NCBI RefSeq assembly: GCF_042683045.1
Contig: NZ_JBHUIT010000002.1
Span: 372,001 to 436,000, forward strand
Length of the DNA: 64,000 nt
Direction of reading: 5' to 3'
Origin: Luteolibacter algae
Lineage (GTDB): Bacteria > Verrucomicrobiota > Verrucomicrobiia > Verrucomicrobiales > Akkermansiaceae
Shown here: positions 49,618 to 59,170 of the stretch, one piece after another
How positions within the stretch are numbered: position 1 is the first letter of the stretch
How the letters are laid out: each line of letters begins with the position of its first letter
Notes under the pieces: model-generated
Databases searched by the model: none
Seen by the model: the letters and a program-made list of their open reading frames with translations, nothing else
Told to the model about the DNA's origin: nothing
Program-made: the position numbers and the translations under genes

Positions 49618-52089
49618 ATGACACCATTGCGAATTTTCACACTTCTCCTGATGTTGCTGCCCATGGCGATGCAAGCCAGGGATCGGCAAAGTTTCAACGC
49701 CGAATGGCGTTTTCACAAAGGAGAGGCAGAAACTGCCGAGAAAGCTGATTTTGATGACTCGGAGTGGCGGGAGGTAACCTTGCCGCATGACTGGGCGATC
49801 GAAGGACCATTCGACGTGAAATATAATGCCCGCTGCGGAGGTTTGCCCTTCCATGGAACGGGTTGGTATCGGAAATCCTTTACGGTCCCTGCATCTGCAA
49901 AAGATCAGAAGGTAACCGTGGAGTTCGACGGGGCGATGTACAACGCCCATGTGTGGCTGAACGGCCACTTTCTCGGTTCACGTCCTTTCGGATACATGGG
50001 CTTTGAATTTGATATGACACCTTACCTGAATTTCGGTGAGGAAGAGAACGTGATCTCCGTCCGCCTTACTCCGGAAGATCTTTCTTCCCGCTGGTATCCG
50101 GGAGCGGGAATTTACCGGAATACATGGATCGAGATCAAAGATGAAAGCCACATTGATCACTGGGGCACCTTTGTCAGCACGCCAAGCGTTAGCAAGGAAA
50201 GTGCGGAAGTAAATATTGAGACAAAAATCGTCCACGACGGTGATGAAACCCGGGAGGCGACCCTTAAATCAACGCTTCTCGATCCTTCGGGCAAGTCCGT
50301 TGGTGAGGCGACAACTCCTTTGAATCTTTTGCCGGGCGAGACCCGGGTGGTCACCCAGCCGATTTATGTTTCGTCTCCGCAGCTCTGGGGGATGAAATCG
50401 CCGGTTCTCTACACGGCGGTGTCCGAGATCATTTCGGGAGATACAGCGGTTGACCGCTATGAAACCCCATTCGGCATCCGCACACTGGAATTCATCCCAG
50501 GGGAAGGAATGCGCCTCAATGGCGAGAAGGTCCGCCTCAATGGCGTCTGTATGCACCACGATCTGGGGGCCCTCGGTGCGGCAGTCAATTATCGTGCCAC
50601 TGAGCGCCAGATGGAAATCATGATGGAAATGGGCGTCAATTCGATCCGCACTTCCCACAACCCTCCGTCTCCCGAGCTGCTTCAAATCTGTGACCGCCTG
50701 GGGCTTTTGGTTCAGGTGGAAGCTTTCGATTGCTGGCAGATGGCAAAAGTGCCGAATGGATATAACAAATTCTTCGATGAGTGGCACGAGCGTGACCTGC
50801 GCGATATGATCCGCCGCGATCGTAACCACCCCTCTGTCATCATGTGGTCTATTGGTAACGAGATCCTTGAACAGGGCACAAAAGATGGCTGGAAAATGGC
50901 GCGTCACCTTCATCGCATTTGTAAGGATGAAGATCCTACCCGCCTGACATCCGCAGGTTTCAATTACTATCCGGCATCCGTGAAAAACGGCCTTGCTGCA
51001 GAAGTGGATATCCCTGGGTTCAACTACAAACCGCTCGCATACAGCACGGTGAGCAAAGAGCACCCGGACTGGAATATCCTTGGTTCCGAGACATCTTCCT
51101 GCACTTCTTCGCGGGGCGTCTATCACCTGCCTATCGAGAAATACGAAAAACATGAGTCGCTGCAGGTGACCTCTTATGACCTTATCGGGCCGCCTTGGGC
51201 TTATCCTCCGGATATCGAGTTCCGTTTCCTGGGAGAAAACCCGAATGTCCTCGGCGAGTATATCTGGACCGGATTCGATTATCTCGGGGAGCCGACTCCA
51301 CACGGAGGAAAGGATAACTCGACCAATGGCTACTGGAATGAAGATTGGCCTTCCCGCTCCTCGTATTTCGGTGCTGTGGATCTCTGCGGCTTCCCGAAAG
51401 ACCGCTTCTTCCTTTATCAATCCCATTGGACGGATGTAAAAGACAATCCAATGGTTCACCTGCTTCCACACTGGAATTGGGAAGATCGCGCCGGCCAGGA
51501 GATCCCGGTTTACGTCTATACGAATGCCGAGGAAGCCGAGCTTTTCCTTAATGGAAAATCTCTTGGACGAAAGGTGAAGGGCAAAGATAAGCCAAAACAA
51601 ATTGTTGCCTTCAATAACTGGGAAGAGGGCAATGATTGGGAGACCCCATACCGTCTCCGTTGGGATGTTCCGTTCGAGGCGGGAGAGCTAAAAGTTATCG
51701 CCTACCAGGACGGTAAAGCCATCGCGGAAGATTCCCATAAAACCGCTGGAGCGCCTGCAAAACTGGAGCTTACCGCGGATCGTCCTGAAATCACAGCGGA
51801 TGGCAAGGATCTCTCTTTTGTGACGGTGCGCGTTCTCGATAAAGACGGGAATTTCTGCCCGAATGCGACAAATCAGATCGATTTCAAGCTGGAAGGCCCT
51901 GCTTCAATCGCAGCTGTTGATAATGGAAATGCGGCTTCTCTGGAGTCCTTCCAAGCCCCGACCCGCAAGGCATTCAGCGGTATGGCTCTGGTAGTGATCC
52001 GGGGAGAAGACGGAAAATCCGGTGAAATCAAGCTGACCGCGACTTCCGAGGGCCTTGAGCCGCTCACCATTCCGCTTGTTTCCAAGTAG
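49618..52089 (+). CDS. Secreted GH2 beta-galactosidase
   Basis: 823 residues with a signal peptide (LRIFTLLLMLLPMAMQA). The glycoside hydrolase 2 order is complete: sugar-binding domain (SEWREVTLPHDWAIEGPF, GGLPFHGTGWYRKSF), Ig-like domain, and TIM barrel with the acid/base Glu415 in HPSVIMWSIGNEILEQ and the probable nucleophile Glu491 in NILGSETSSC. A DUF4982-type and a final Ig-like domain follow (LTADRPEITADGKDLSFVTV). The enzyme would release galactose from beta-galactosides outside the cytoplasm, feeding the symporter and galK 8-10 kb upstream. Related GH2 enzymes act on other beta-glycosides, so the exact substrate is open. A 13-pair terminator hairpin follows. Confidence 0.92.
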   Translation: MTPLRIFTLLLMLLPMAMQARDRQSFNAEWRFHKGEAETAEKADFDDSEWREVTLPHDWAIEGPFDVKYNARCGGLPFHGTGWYRKSFTVPASAKDQKVTVEFDGAMYNAHVWLNGHFLGSRPFGYMGFEFDMTPYLNFGEEENVISVRLTPEDLSSRWYPGAGIYRNTWIEIKDESHIDHWGTFVSTPSVSKESAEVNIETKIVHDGDETREATLKSTLLDPSGKSVGEATTPLNLLPGETRVVTQPIYVSSPQLWGMKSPVLYTAVSEIISGDTAVDRYETPFGIRTLEFIPGEGMRLNGEKVRLNGVCMHHDLGALGAAVNYRATERQMEIMMEMGVNSIRTSHNPPSPELLQICDRLGLLVQVEAFDCWQMAKVPNGYNKFFDEWHERDLRDMIRRDRNHPSVIMWSIGNEILEQGTKDGWKMARHLHRICKDEDPTRLTSAGFNYYPASVKNGLAAEVDIPGFNYKPLAYSTVSKEHPDWNILGSETSSCTSSRGVYHLPIEKYEKHESLQVTSYDLIGPPWAYPPDIEFRFLGENPNVLGEYIWTGFDYLGEPTPHGGKDNSTNGYWNEDWPSRSSYFGAVDLCGFPKDRFFLYQSHWTDVKDNPMVHLLPHWNWEDRAGQEIPVYVYTNAEEAELFLNGKSLGRKVKGKDKPKQIVAFNNWEEGNDWETPYRLRWDVPFEAGELKVIAYQDGKAIAEDSHKTAGAPAKLELTADRPEITADGKDLSFVTVRVLDKDGNFCPNATNQIDFKLEGPASIAAVDNGNAASLESFQAPTRKAFSGMALVVIRGEDGKSGEIKLTATSEGLEPLTIPLVSK

Positions 52090-52162
52090 ATTCCCCTCAG
52101 AACGACTGGGCGAGAGCGATCCGCTCTCATCCCGGAGATCTGACTTAGGACGTTTTTCCCTC

Positions 52163-52199
52163 ACGGGCCACCTGCGATTCGCAGGTGGCCCGTATTTTA
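52163..52199 (+). terminator. Terminator of the beta-galactosidase gene
   Basis: ACGGGCCACCTGC (52163-52175) pairs perfectly over 13 bases with GCAGGTGGCCCGT (52181-52193) around GATTC, followed by ATTTTAT. Confidence 0.88.
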
Positions 52200-52360
52200 T
52201 TAGGTCCGGAAAAGCCCACGGAAATCCTAGCATTTACAGGCCTTTCAGGCAGGCTCGCAGAATATGAAGGCAAAAAATCTGGGATTGCGACAAATCTGTA
52301 TGACAGAATTTTTTTGTTTTCTCTGTATGTAAAAACTCACTGAGACAGAAATACCCAAAT

Positions 52361-55300
52361 ATGAGATTTATTTCCGCGCCCCTATTTGCCCTTTTCGGGC
52401 TAGCAAGTCTTTCCGCAGAACCGGTGCCTCCGGATAAAGCGGAAAATATCGTATATATCGGAAGCGGCCTCGGCGAGCGTATGCTGGACCATCCGTGGCT
52501 GGAGACCGAGCTACAGCTCCGCTATCCGGGAATGGATCTTGTGATCCGGAATATGTGCCGTCCGGGTGATACGCCGGGCTTCCGCCCGCATCCTTCGCGG
52601 AAATCCCAATGGGCATTCCCCGGTGCGGAAAAATTCCGTCCCCAGAATGCCTACCATGCTGGTGTCGGCACCCATCCCACGCCGGATGAATGGCTATCCG
52701 AGGTGCATGCGGACACGATTCTCGGTTTCTTCGGTTATAATGAATCATTCGATGGACCGGAAGGTCTGGAGCTCTTCAAGGGTGAGCTCAAAGCATTTAT
52801 CGATCACACCAAAGCCCAGAAATACAATGGCAAGGACGCTCCGCGTCTGGTGCTGGTCTCGCCAGTGGCCTACGAAGATCTCAGTGCGCAGAGAGATCTC
52901 CCCAACGGAGAAAAGGAAAACGCCAATCTCAAGCTGTATACGGATGCGATGCGGGAGATTTCCGCCGCAGAGGGCATCGATTTCATCGACCTGTTCGCAC
53001 CGACTTCGGAACTTTTTGCCCCAACGGATTCCAACTACACCAGCAATGGCTTTCTTCCGAATGACGAGGGTTACAAGTTTATCGGACCGATTCTTGCCAA
53101 CGGAGCCTTCGGCGAAGCCGGGCACAAGTCCAAGGCGGATCCGGAAGAGCTTGCCAAGACGATCGTCAATAAGAACTGGTTCTGGACCCACGATTTCCGG
53201 ATGCCGAATGGAGTTCATGTCGACGGGCGCCGTTACAATCCTTTCGGTCCCAAAAACTATCCTGCGGAGATCGAGAAAATCCGCAGTCTGACGGCGATCC
53301 GTGATCAGGCGGTCTGGGCAAAGGCCACGGGCAACGATTTCGATATTGCCTCTGCGGATCGCGCTTTGCCGCCCCTTCCGGAGGTGGAGACGAACTACAA
53401 ACCAAGCGAGAAAAACGGCACGACAGAATATAAATATGGCAAGGATGCGTTGGACTCCCTGACTGTCCCGGAAGGCTATAAGATTGAGATGTTCGCCTCG
53501 GAAAAAGAATTCCCCAATCTTGAGAATCCTTCCCAGATTTCCTTCGATAACAAAGGGCGCCTGTGGGTTGCCTGTATGCCGACTTACCCGCACTATCGCC
53601 CGGGCGACGGAATGCCAGACGACAAACTTCTGATCTATGAGGATACCGATGGTGACGGGCGTGCGGACAAGGAAACGGTTTTCGCGGATAATCTTCACTT
53701 GCCGATCGGTTTTGAATTTGCTCTGGAAGGGGTATACGTGGCCCAGACTCCGCATTTGGTTCTGCTCAGGGATACGGATGGCGATGATCGTGCCGATAGT
53801 AGCGAAGTGATCATCACAGGTTTCGATTCCCACGACACTCACCATGCTGCCAGTGCGTTTTGTGCGGATGCTTCTGGTTCCTTCATGCTTTGCGAGGGAC
53901 GTTTCCTTCACTCGAACGTGGAGAGCCCATACGGTCCCGTGCGTGCGGTGGAAGGTGGTTTCTTCCGTTTCAGCCCACAGCGCACGAAGCTTGAGCGCAC
54001 TGCCCAGGTGAACATTTCCAATCCGTGGGGCTTCGCCTACGATAAATGGGGGCAGGACTTTGCCTTGGAAACCTCTGGTCCGCGCATTACCTGGCTGCTG
54101 CCGATTTCTCCAAAGCCAAACTATGGTGGTCAGGCAAAAGCAACGGTGGACCTCGCGCCAAAGGGCAATGCGGTTCGCCCAACCTCCGGACTTGAGTTCG
54201 TGTCTTCCGGGAATTTTCCCGACGATGTCCAGGGCGACATGCTGCTCTGCAACAACATCGGCTTCCTGGGGATCAAGCAGCACAAGATCGAAGATGACGG
54301 CACGGGTTTCAAAACGACGCACCGTCAGGATTTGCTGGTCTCATCGGATGGAAATTTCCGCCCTTCTGACCTGGAGTTTGCACCGGATGGTTCCCTGTAT
54401 GTCTCGGATTGGCACAATGTCCTCATCGGCCACATGCAGCATAACGCCCGTGATCCGCTTCGTGATCACGTCCACGGCCGTGTCTACCGTATCTCCTACA
54501 CCGGCCGTCCCCTGACGAAGCCCGCACCAGTGGCGGGGGCATCGGTTTCCGATCTTTTGGATAATCTCAAAGATACCGAATATCGCACACGCTACCGGAC
54601 AAGACGTGAGCTTAGAGCGCATCCCGCAAATGAAGTTCTCCCTGCTCTCGCGGCGTGGGTGGAGAAACTCGATAAAAACGATTCCGAATACGAGCATCAC
54701 CTGTTGGAAGCCCTCTGGACTACCTGGGCGATGAATGACGTGGACTCCACGCTTCTCCACACGCTTCTCAAGGCAAAGGATCCCCATGCCCGCGCTGCCG
54801 CCGTTCGCGTGCTTCGTTACAATTACCAGGTCGTTGATGGCTATCTGGACTTGTTGAAAGCCGCTGCCAATGACAGCGACGGACGTGTGCGCCTCGAAGC
54901 CGTAATCGCCGCCTCCTGGGTCGATACGAATGAAGCGATGGAAGTGGTGGAGATTGCTGAAAAGCACCCTCTGGATGTTTGGAGCAAAGGAGCTGTGAAG
55001 ACGGTGTCCGATCGCTTGACTGGGGTGACCGAGAAAGTCGTGGACGAAAATCCAGTCCCGAAACCTCCCCAACATCTCACCGCCATCGAGAAGAAACGTT
55101 TCAAGAAAGGACATGAAATCTACTTCCGCGATGGTCACTGCGTGACTTGTCACCAGCCGGATGCAAAAGGGCTGCCGGGCTCCGGTTTCCCGCCGCTGTA
55201 TGACAGCCCATGGGTTCATGGCGAAGAGGAGCGTATTATCAAACTCACTCTCCATGGTCTGATGGGACCGATCGAGGTGAAGGGCGTGAAATATCCCGGC

Positions 55301-55501
55301 CAAGTGCCGATGACCCCATTCGGTGGGATGCTGGATGATGAAGAAGTCGCTTCAGTTCTAACTTACGTGCGGAATACCTTCGGCAATAAAGCTTCTGCGG
55401 TTACTCCGGAAGATGTCGCCAAGGTCCGGAAAGAGACGGGAACGAGAGGCTTTTACAGCCCGGATGAGCTTCTCAAAGATCATCCGCACGACGAAAAGTG
55501 A
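52361..55501 (+). CDS. SGNH hydrolase - PVC-type propeller - HEAT - cytochrome c fusion protein
   Basis: 1046 residues with a signal peptide (RFISAPLFALFGLASLSA). Residues of about 28-260 are an SGNH/GDSL-like domain (IVYIGSGLGERM, FGYNESF, DEGYKFIGPILA). About 365-715 form a PVC-type membrane-bound dehydrogenase beta-propeller (LTVPEGYKIEMFASE, NISNPWGFAYDKWGQDFALE). About 740-890 are HEAT-like helical repeats (ARAAAVRVLRY, VRLEAVIAASW). About 910-1020 are a cytochrome c domain with heme motif CVTCH (Cys927-His931) and the Met region PMTPFGG. Such proteins are typical of Planctomycetes and Verrucomicrobia; proposed roles are extracytoplasmic oxidation of sugars or esters. The substrate is unknown. 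A terminator follows. Confidence 0.9.
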   Translation: MRFISAPLFALFGLASLSAEPVPPDKAENIVYIGSGLGERMLDHPWLETELQLRYPGMDLVIRNMCRPGDTPGFRPHPSRKSQWAFPGAEKFRPQNAYHAGVGTHPTPDEWLSEVHADTILGFFGYNESFDGPEGLELFKGELKAFIDHTKAQKYNGKDAPRLVLVSPVAYEDLSAQRDLPNGEKENANLKLYTDAMREISAAEGIDFIDLFAPTSELFAPTDSNYTSNGFLPNDEGYKFIGPILANGAFGEAGHKSKADPEELAKTIVNKNWFWTHDFRMPNGVHVDGRRYNPFGPKNYPAEIEKIRSLTAIRDQAVWAKATGNDFDIASADRALPPLPEVETNYKPSEKNGTTEYKYGKDALDSLTVPEGYKIEMFASEKEFPNLENPSQISFDNKGRLWVACMPTYPHYRPGDGMPDDKLLIYEDTDGDGRADKETVFADNLHLPIGFEFALEGVYVAQTPHLVLLRDTDGDDRADSSEVIITGFDSHDTHHAASAFCADASGSFMLCEGRFLHSNVESPYGPVRAVEGGFFRFSPQRTKLERTAQVNISNPWGFAYDKWGQDFALETSGPRITWLLPISPKPNYGGQAKATVDLAPKGNAVRPTSGLEFVSSGNFPDDVQGDMLLCNNIGFLGIKQHKIEDDGTGFKTTHRQDLLVSSDGNFRPSDLEFAPDGSLYVSDWHNVLIGHMQHNARDPLRDHVHGRVYRISYTGRPLTKPAPVAGASVSDLLDNLKDTEYRTRYRTRRELRAHPANEVLPALAAWVEKLDKNDSEYEHHLLEALWTTWAMNDVDSTLLHTLLKAKDPHARAAAVRVLRYNYQVVDGYLDLLKAAANDSDGRVRLEAVIAASWVDTNEAMEVVEIAEKHPLDVWSKGAVKTVSDRLTGVTEKVVDENPVPKPPQHLTAIEKKRFKKGHEIYFRDGHCVTCHQPDAKGLPGSGFPPLYDSPWVHGEEERIIKLTLHGLMGPIEVKGVKYPGQVPMTPFGGMLDDEEVASVLTYVRNTFGNKASAVTPEDVAKVRKETGTRGFYSPDELLKDHPHDEK

Positions 55502-55532
55502 TTCTCCGTTAAGAATTTAAACTGAATCCATC

Positions 55533-55569
55533 AGGCACGGCGCGCGAACCAGCGTTCCGTGCCTTTTTT
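55533..55569 (+). terminator. Terminator after the fused cytochrome gene
   Basis: AGGCACGG (55533-55540) pairs with CCGTGCCT (55557-55564) and is followed by a T-run. Confidence 0.85.
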
Positions 55570-55678
55570 ATTGGGATCGGCCTTGGGATAATACCCTGTT
55601 TCGAATGTCGCTTCACGGTCCGGGCGGATTGATCTGTTCCACAAGATGCCCGATTGAGTGGGTCGGCTTTCACCAAGA

Positions 55679-55705
55679 TCCTATCCGAGTAGTGCCCGGA
55701 TAGGA
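55679..55705. repeat. Hairpin between the fused cytochrome gene and ccoP
   Basis: TCCTATCCG (55679-55687) and CGGATAGGA (55697-55705) are exact inverted arms around a nine-base loop. It lies 86 bases beyond the ccoP stop. There is no T-run on either strand, so it may be an RNA 3' end structure or a weak terminator of the oxidase operon. Confidence 0.45.
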
Positions 55706-55790
55706 GGCGTGGAATCTTGTGTGACTTGTGCGAAGGAGAGGACATTCCCGGGATGCGGTATCCCCCCAGCGCTGATGAAACTGCTAGTTT

Positions 55791-56426
55791 CTAGGGTTGC
55801 GGAAAATCCTTCGGATTTTTGCTGATAAGAAAAGCGGTGAGTTCCGCGATCTGGATGGGCGGCATTTTTTGGCCCCAGGCTTCCATCTTCGCACCGTTGT
55901 GGCCATCGCTGCCAGCAGGTGTTCCCTCGTTGATCAGCCGGAAGACATCCATTGGTTTTGATCCGTATTTCCACTCGCCATCGGTAAGGGAAAGACCCGG
56001 CAGATTGACGGATTGGCCACCACCGATATCAATTTTTGCTGAAAGGTCCTGGCCATGACAGGCGATGCAGTTTGCCTGGAAAATTTCTTCGCCTGCCGCG
56101 ATATGTTCCGGATTCGTAGACCACTCCTCGATGAGCGCCCGGTCATCCAGCTTGGCGAGCATTTCGTCCAAGGCCTTTTTCTTCGCAGTCTCGATACGCT
56201 CCATGGCTTGATCGATCTTTTCGCCATCAGTTTTTGACCAGCCGAGCTGATAATAGGCAATCCAGTAGCCGAAGAAGAAAAGGAGACTGCCAAAGAAAAC
56301 GAACAACCACCAGTTCGGCAAAGTCTGGTCATATTCCTGGATACCATCGTATTCGTGATCTCTGAGGACGACTTCGCCCTTCTTACTGGCATACTGTGCT
56401 TTATGAGCTTCTGTTTCTTCCGACAT
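55791..56426 (-). CDS. ccoP: cbb3-type cytochrome c oxidase subunit III (CcoP), single-heme form
   Basis: 211 residues. The N-terminal segment VLRDHEYDGIQEYDQTLPNWW and the following helix (FVFFGSLLFFFGYWIAYY) are the CcoP anchor. One periplasmic cytochrome c domain follows, with heme motif CIACH (Cys120-His124) and a later Met ligand in GQKMPPIQ. Proteobacterial CcoP has two such domains and about 300 residues, so this is a shortened one-heme version. Last gene of the oxidase cluster; it starts 20 bases after the small ccoQ-like gene. Confidence 0.93.
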   Translation of the reverse strand: MSEETEAHKAQYASKKGEVVLRDHEYDGIQEYDQTLPNWWLFVFFGSLLFFFGYWIAYYQLGWSKTDGEKIDQAMERIETAKKKALDEMLAKLDDRALIEEWSTNPEHIAAGEEIFQANCIACHGQDLSAKIDIGGGQSVNLPGLSLTDGEWKYGSKPMDVFRLINEGTPAGSDGHNGAKMEAWGQKMPPIQIAELTAFLISKNPKDFPQP

Positions 56427-56446
56427 GAGATTTGGGCAGTGAAGGG

Positions 56447-56650
56447 TTAGTGGGTTCTGGACGAACGATTCCGGGTGTCCGCCTGATCCGGAGCGCCGTC
56501 TTCAAATGGAATATTGGCCAGGTTATCCCGCTGCTTCTTCGGGAGCGAAAGTGCGCGGATACTCACGATCAGGAAGACGCCGGCGGTGAAAACGAAGGAG
56601 ATGATCGGCACAATGGCGACCCAATCCTGATAGAAGATGCGGTGGAACAT
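56447..56650 (-). CDS. ccoQ: CcoQ-like small subunit of cbb3 oxidase
   Basis: 67 residues with one membrane helix (IVPIISFVFTAGVFLIVSI) and a short polar tail (LPKKQRDNLANIPFEDG) in the FixQ/CcoQ style. The position between ccoNO and ccoP, with 20-21 base spacers, is the usual one and carries most of the weight. In characterised systems CcoQ stabilises the oxidase complex. Confidence 0.8.
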   Translation of the reverse strand: MFHRIFYQDWVAIVPIISFVFTAGVFLIVSIRALSLPKKQRDNLANIPFEDGAPDQADTRNRSSRTH

Positions 56651-56671
56651 TTGTGGGTAATTCGCTAAAGG

Positions 56672-59134
56672 TTACTTGGAAGAGCGCCGGATGGAATCGG
56701 GATCAAGTGGTTGCGCTCCCCGCTGGTGGTCGACTTTTTCATAGACCCCGATTTTTTGGAGATAGGAGATGAGAGCCACGCCTTTTGTATCGGATAAATG
56801 ACGCATCAGCTCGTCCTCCGGCATATCTGGCTGGGCCGGAAGGTAGGCACCCGCTTTTACCAATGCTTCGGCGATTTGCATCGCCTGATCACGGGCATGC
56901 TGCTCGATCTCGTCCTTGGTCATCGCAGGATACGGAACACCGAGGGTGGCTTGGACGGCGATGCGCTTCGGCAAAGTTTTAAGATCCGCTTTTGTTTCAA
57001 AGAGGAAAGGATACGGAGGCATGTTTGAGCCCTGGGAAGTCTGGCGGGGATCGACCAAGTGATTGTAGTGCCAGAGATTATCACGACGGCCGCTGCGCAT
57101 TACTTCCGATCCACTGACGATAGCGCCACCCTCGCGGGCCAGGTCCGGGCCAGTGCGTTTAGAGCCCCACTGGTGGGGATGATCATAAAGGGATTCCCCC
57201 AGGCGGCTGTAGCTCTGGTCTTCTGCCGGACCGTAGCGCAGCACGTCCGGGACCAGCGTGCGGATCATCTGGGAGTGGCAGTTGTAGCAGCCCTCGGAAA
57301 CGTAGATATCACGCCCTTCCAGCTCCAGCGGAGTGTAGGGGACCTGTAGGCGTTCCTCCGTATTTGCGGCGCGGTTCACCAAGAGGGAGGGAATGATCTG
57401 AACGACTCCGCCAATAGCGACGGCGACAAAAATCAGGATGGTGAACGGAAGGTAGTTTTCCAGCAACCTATCGAAGTAGTCCGACCATGTCTTGGTGTCG
57501 TTTTTGAAAAGGGAAACCGCTTTTGCGATGAGAATGATCGTGACGATGAGGGCTGCCTTGTCGGCGTGATGGGGAAGCAGAAACCATAGCACCATAAACG
57601 CGAGGGCGACGATGGTGTAGACGACGGGATCCTTGCGCAGGGCCTCGCCGAGAGGCATGGAGTCTTTTTTGGATTTTTCCAGAATCTTGATTTCGACTGT
57701 CTCCTCATTCGCTTCCCCGCTGCGGGCCGTCATGTAGATATTGATCGCGCAGGCGATGAAGCCGATGAGGTATAGTCCTCCTCCGAAAGAGCGGAGAATA
57801 TAGAGGATATTGATCTGGCGCAGGGTCTCGACGAATTCGTATTTCAGGGTGGCGCCACCCGGATTTGTCTCGGATAGCATGAGGCCCTGCATGATGCCTC
57901 CCACCCACATGGAGGAGACGTAGAGAAGAATTCCAACCAGACCTACCCAGAAATGCATGTTCGCCAGGCTGGTGGACCAGAGTTTTGTTTTCCACAGACG
58001 TGGCGCGAGCCAGTAGAACATCCCGGCCGCCATGAAACCGTTCCAGCCGAGCGCACCGGAGTGCACGTGCCCTACAATCCAGTCTGTATAGTGAGCTATC
58101 GAGCTAACGGAGCGGATGGAAAGCAGTGGCCCTTCAAAGGTGGCCATGCCGTAGAATGTCACCGCCACGGCGAAAAACTTAATCACAGGGTCTGTCCGGA
58201 GCTTGTCCCACGCGCCACGGAGCGTAAGGAGTCCGTTGAGCATCCCGGCCCATGATGGAGCCCAGAGCATAATGGAGAAAAGCATACCCAGCGTTTGCAG
58301 CCAGTGGGGGAGAGCGGTGTTGAGAAGGTGGTGCGGGCCTGCCCAGATATAGATGAAGACCAGCGCCCAGAAGTGGATGATGGAAAGCCGGTAGGAGTAG
58401 ACCGGGCGGTTCGCTGCCTTAGGCAGGAAATAATACATGATGCCGAGGATCGGAGTGGTGAGGAAGAACGCGACGGCATTATGGCCATACCACCACTGGA
58501 CCAGAGCATCCTGAACACCGCCGAAGACCGGATAGGAGTGCGTCAGGGAAGTTGGGATGGAAAGATGGTTTACGATGTAAAGGAGGGCGATCGTTACGAT
58601 CGTGGCAATGTAGAACCACAGTGAAACATAGAGGGAACGCTCGTTGCGCTTCGCCAGGGTCCAGAAAAAATTGAAGCCGAAGACGACCCAGATCACCACC
58701 ACGGCAATGTTCAATGGCCAGATGAGTTCCGCATATTCCTTACTGCGGGTGAGACCCGCCGGGAGAGTGATGGCGGCTCCCAGAATGATCAGCTGCCAGC
58801 CCCAGAAATGGATTTTTGAGAGTAAATCGGAAGCGGTGCGGACTTTGCAAAGCCGCTGTGTGGAATAGTAAACGCCGGCAAAAACCATGTTTCCCACAAA
58901 CGCAAAAATTACCGCATTAGTGTGCAAAGGGCGGATGCGGCCGAAGGTGATGTAGGCAAGCCCCTCGCCTTTGAATAGGCCGAAACTGATGGTCTCCAGG
59001 AATTTCCCGTTCATCTGCCAGAAGGAAAGCTGGGTCGCGGCGAGAAGCCCGACGAGCATGCCGACTAGGCCCCAGAAAATCGAGGCGGCCATAAAGTGGC
59101 GGACGGTCTTATCGTCGTAGGTGATGGTGGTCAT
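56672..59134 (-). CDS. ccoNO: Fused cbb3-type cytochrome c oxidase subunits I and II (CcoNO)
   Basis: 820 residues combining CcoN and CcoO, the terminal oxidase used at low oxygen. Residues of about 10-480 are CcoN: the multi-helix heme-copper core with RIRPLHTNAVIFAFVGN (low-spin heme His), WWYGHNAVAFFLTTP (CuB His and Tyr region), AGPHHLLNTALP and WIVGHVHSGALGWNG. Residues of about 500-820 are CcoO, with one anchor helix and the heme motif in VSEGCYNCHSQMIRTLVPD. Separate ccoN and ccoO genes are usual in Proteobacteria; the fusion is known from Bacteroidetes and PVC bacteria. I placed the start at the ATG at 59134. ccoQ and ccoP follow. Confidence 0.95.
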   Translation of the reverse strand: MTTITYDDKTVRHFMAASIFWGLVGMLVGLLAATQLSFWQMNGKFLETISFGLFKGEGLAYITFGRIRPLHTNAVIFAFVGNMVFAGVYYSTQRLCKVRTASDLLSKIHFWGWQLIILGAAITLPAGLTRSKEYAELIWPLNIAVVVIWVVFGFNFFWTLAKRNERSLYVSLWFYIATIVTIALLYIVNHLSIPTSLTHSYPVFGGVQDALVQWWYGHNAVAFFLTTPILGIMYYFLPKAANRPVYSYRLSIIHFWALVFIYIWAGPHHLLNTALPHWLQTLGMLFSIMLWAPSWAGMLNGLLTLRGAWDKLRTDPVIKFFAVAVTFYGMATFEGPLLSIRSVSSIAHYTDWIVGHVHSGALGWNGFMAAGMFYWLAPRLWKTKLWSTSLANMHFWVGLVGILLYVSSMWVGGIMQGLMLSETNPGGATLKYEFVETLRQINILYILRSFGGGLYLIGFIACAINIYMTARSGEANEETVEIKILEKSKKDSMPLGEALRKDPVVYTIVALAFMVLWFLLPHHADKAALIVTIILIAKAVSLFKNDTKTWSDYFDRLLENYLPFTILIFVAVAIGGVVQIIPSLLVNRAANTEERLQVPYTPLELEGRDIYVSEGCYNCHSQMIRTLVPDVLRYGPAEDQSYSRLGESLYDHPHQWGSKRTGPDLAREGGAIVSGSEVMRSGRRDNLWHYNHLVDPRQTSQGSNMPPYPFLFETKADLKTLPKRIAVQATLGVPYPAMTKDEIEQHARDQAMQIAEALVKAGAYLPAQPDMPEDELMRHLSDTKGVALISYLQKIGVYEKVDHQRGAQPLDPDSIRRSSK

Positions 59135-59170
59135 AGGTTGTGGCAATCTTGTGAGATGATGGGAAAAGAC

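Noticed and set aside
55570..55790. A gene between the fused cytochrome gene and ccoP
   Set aside because: The only frames there are low-complexity, lack a plausible start and overlap the terminator and hairpin.
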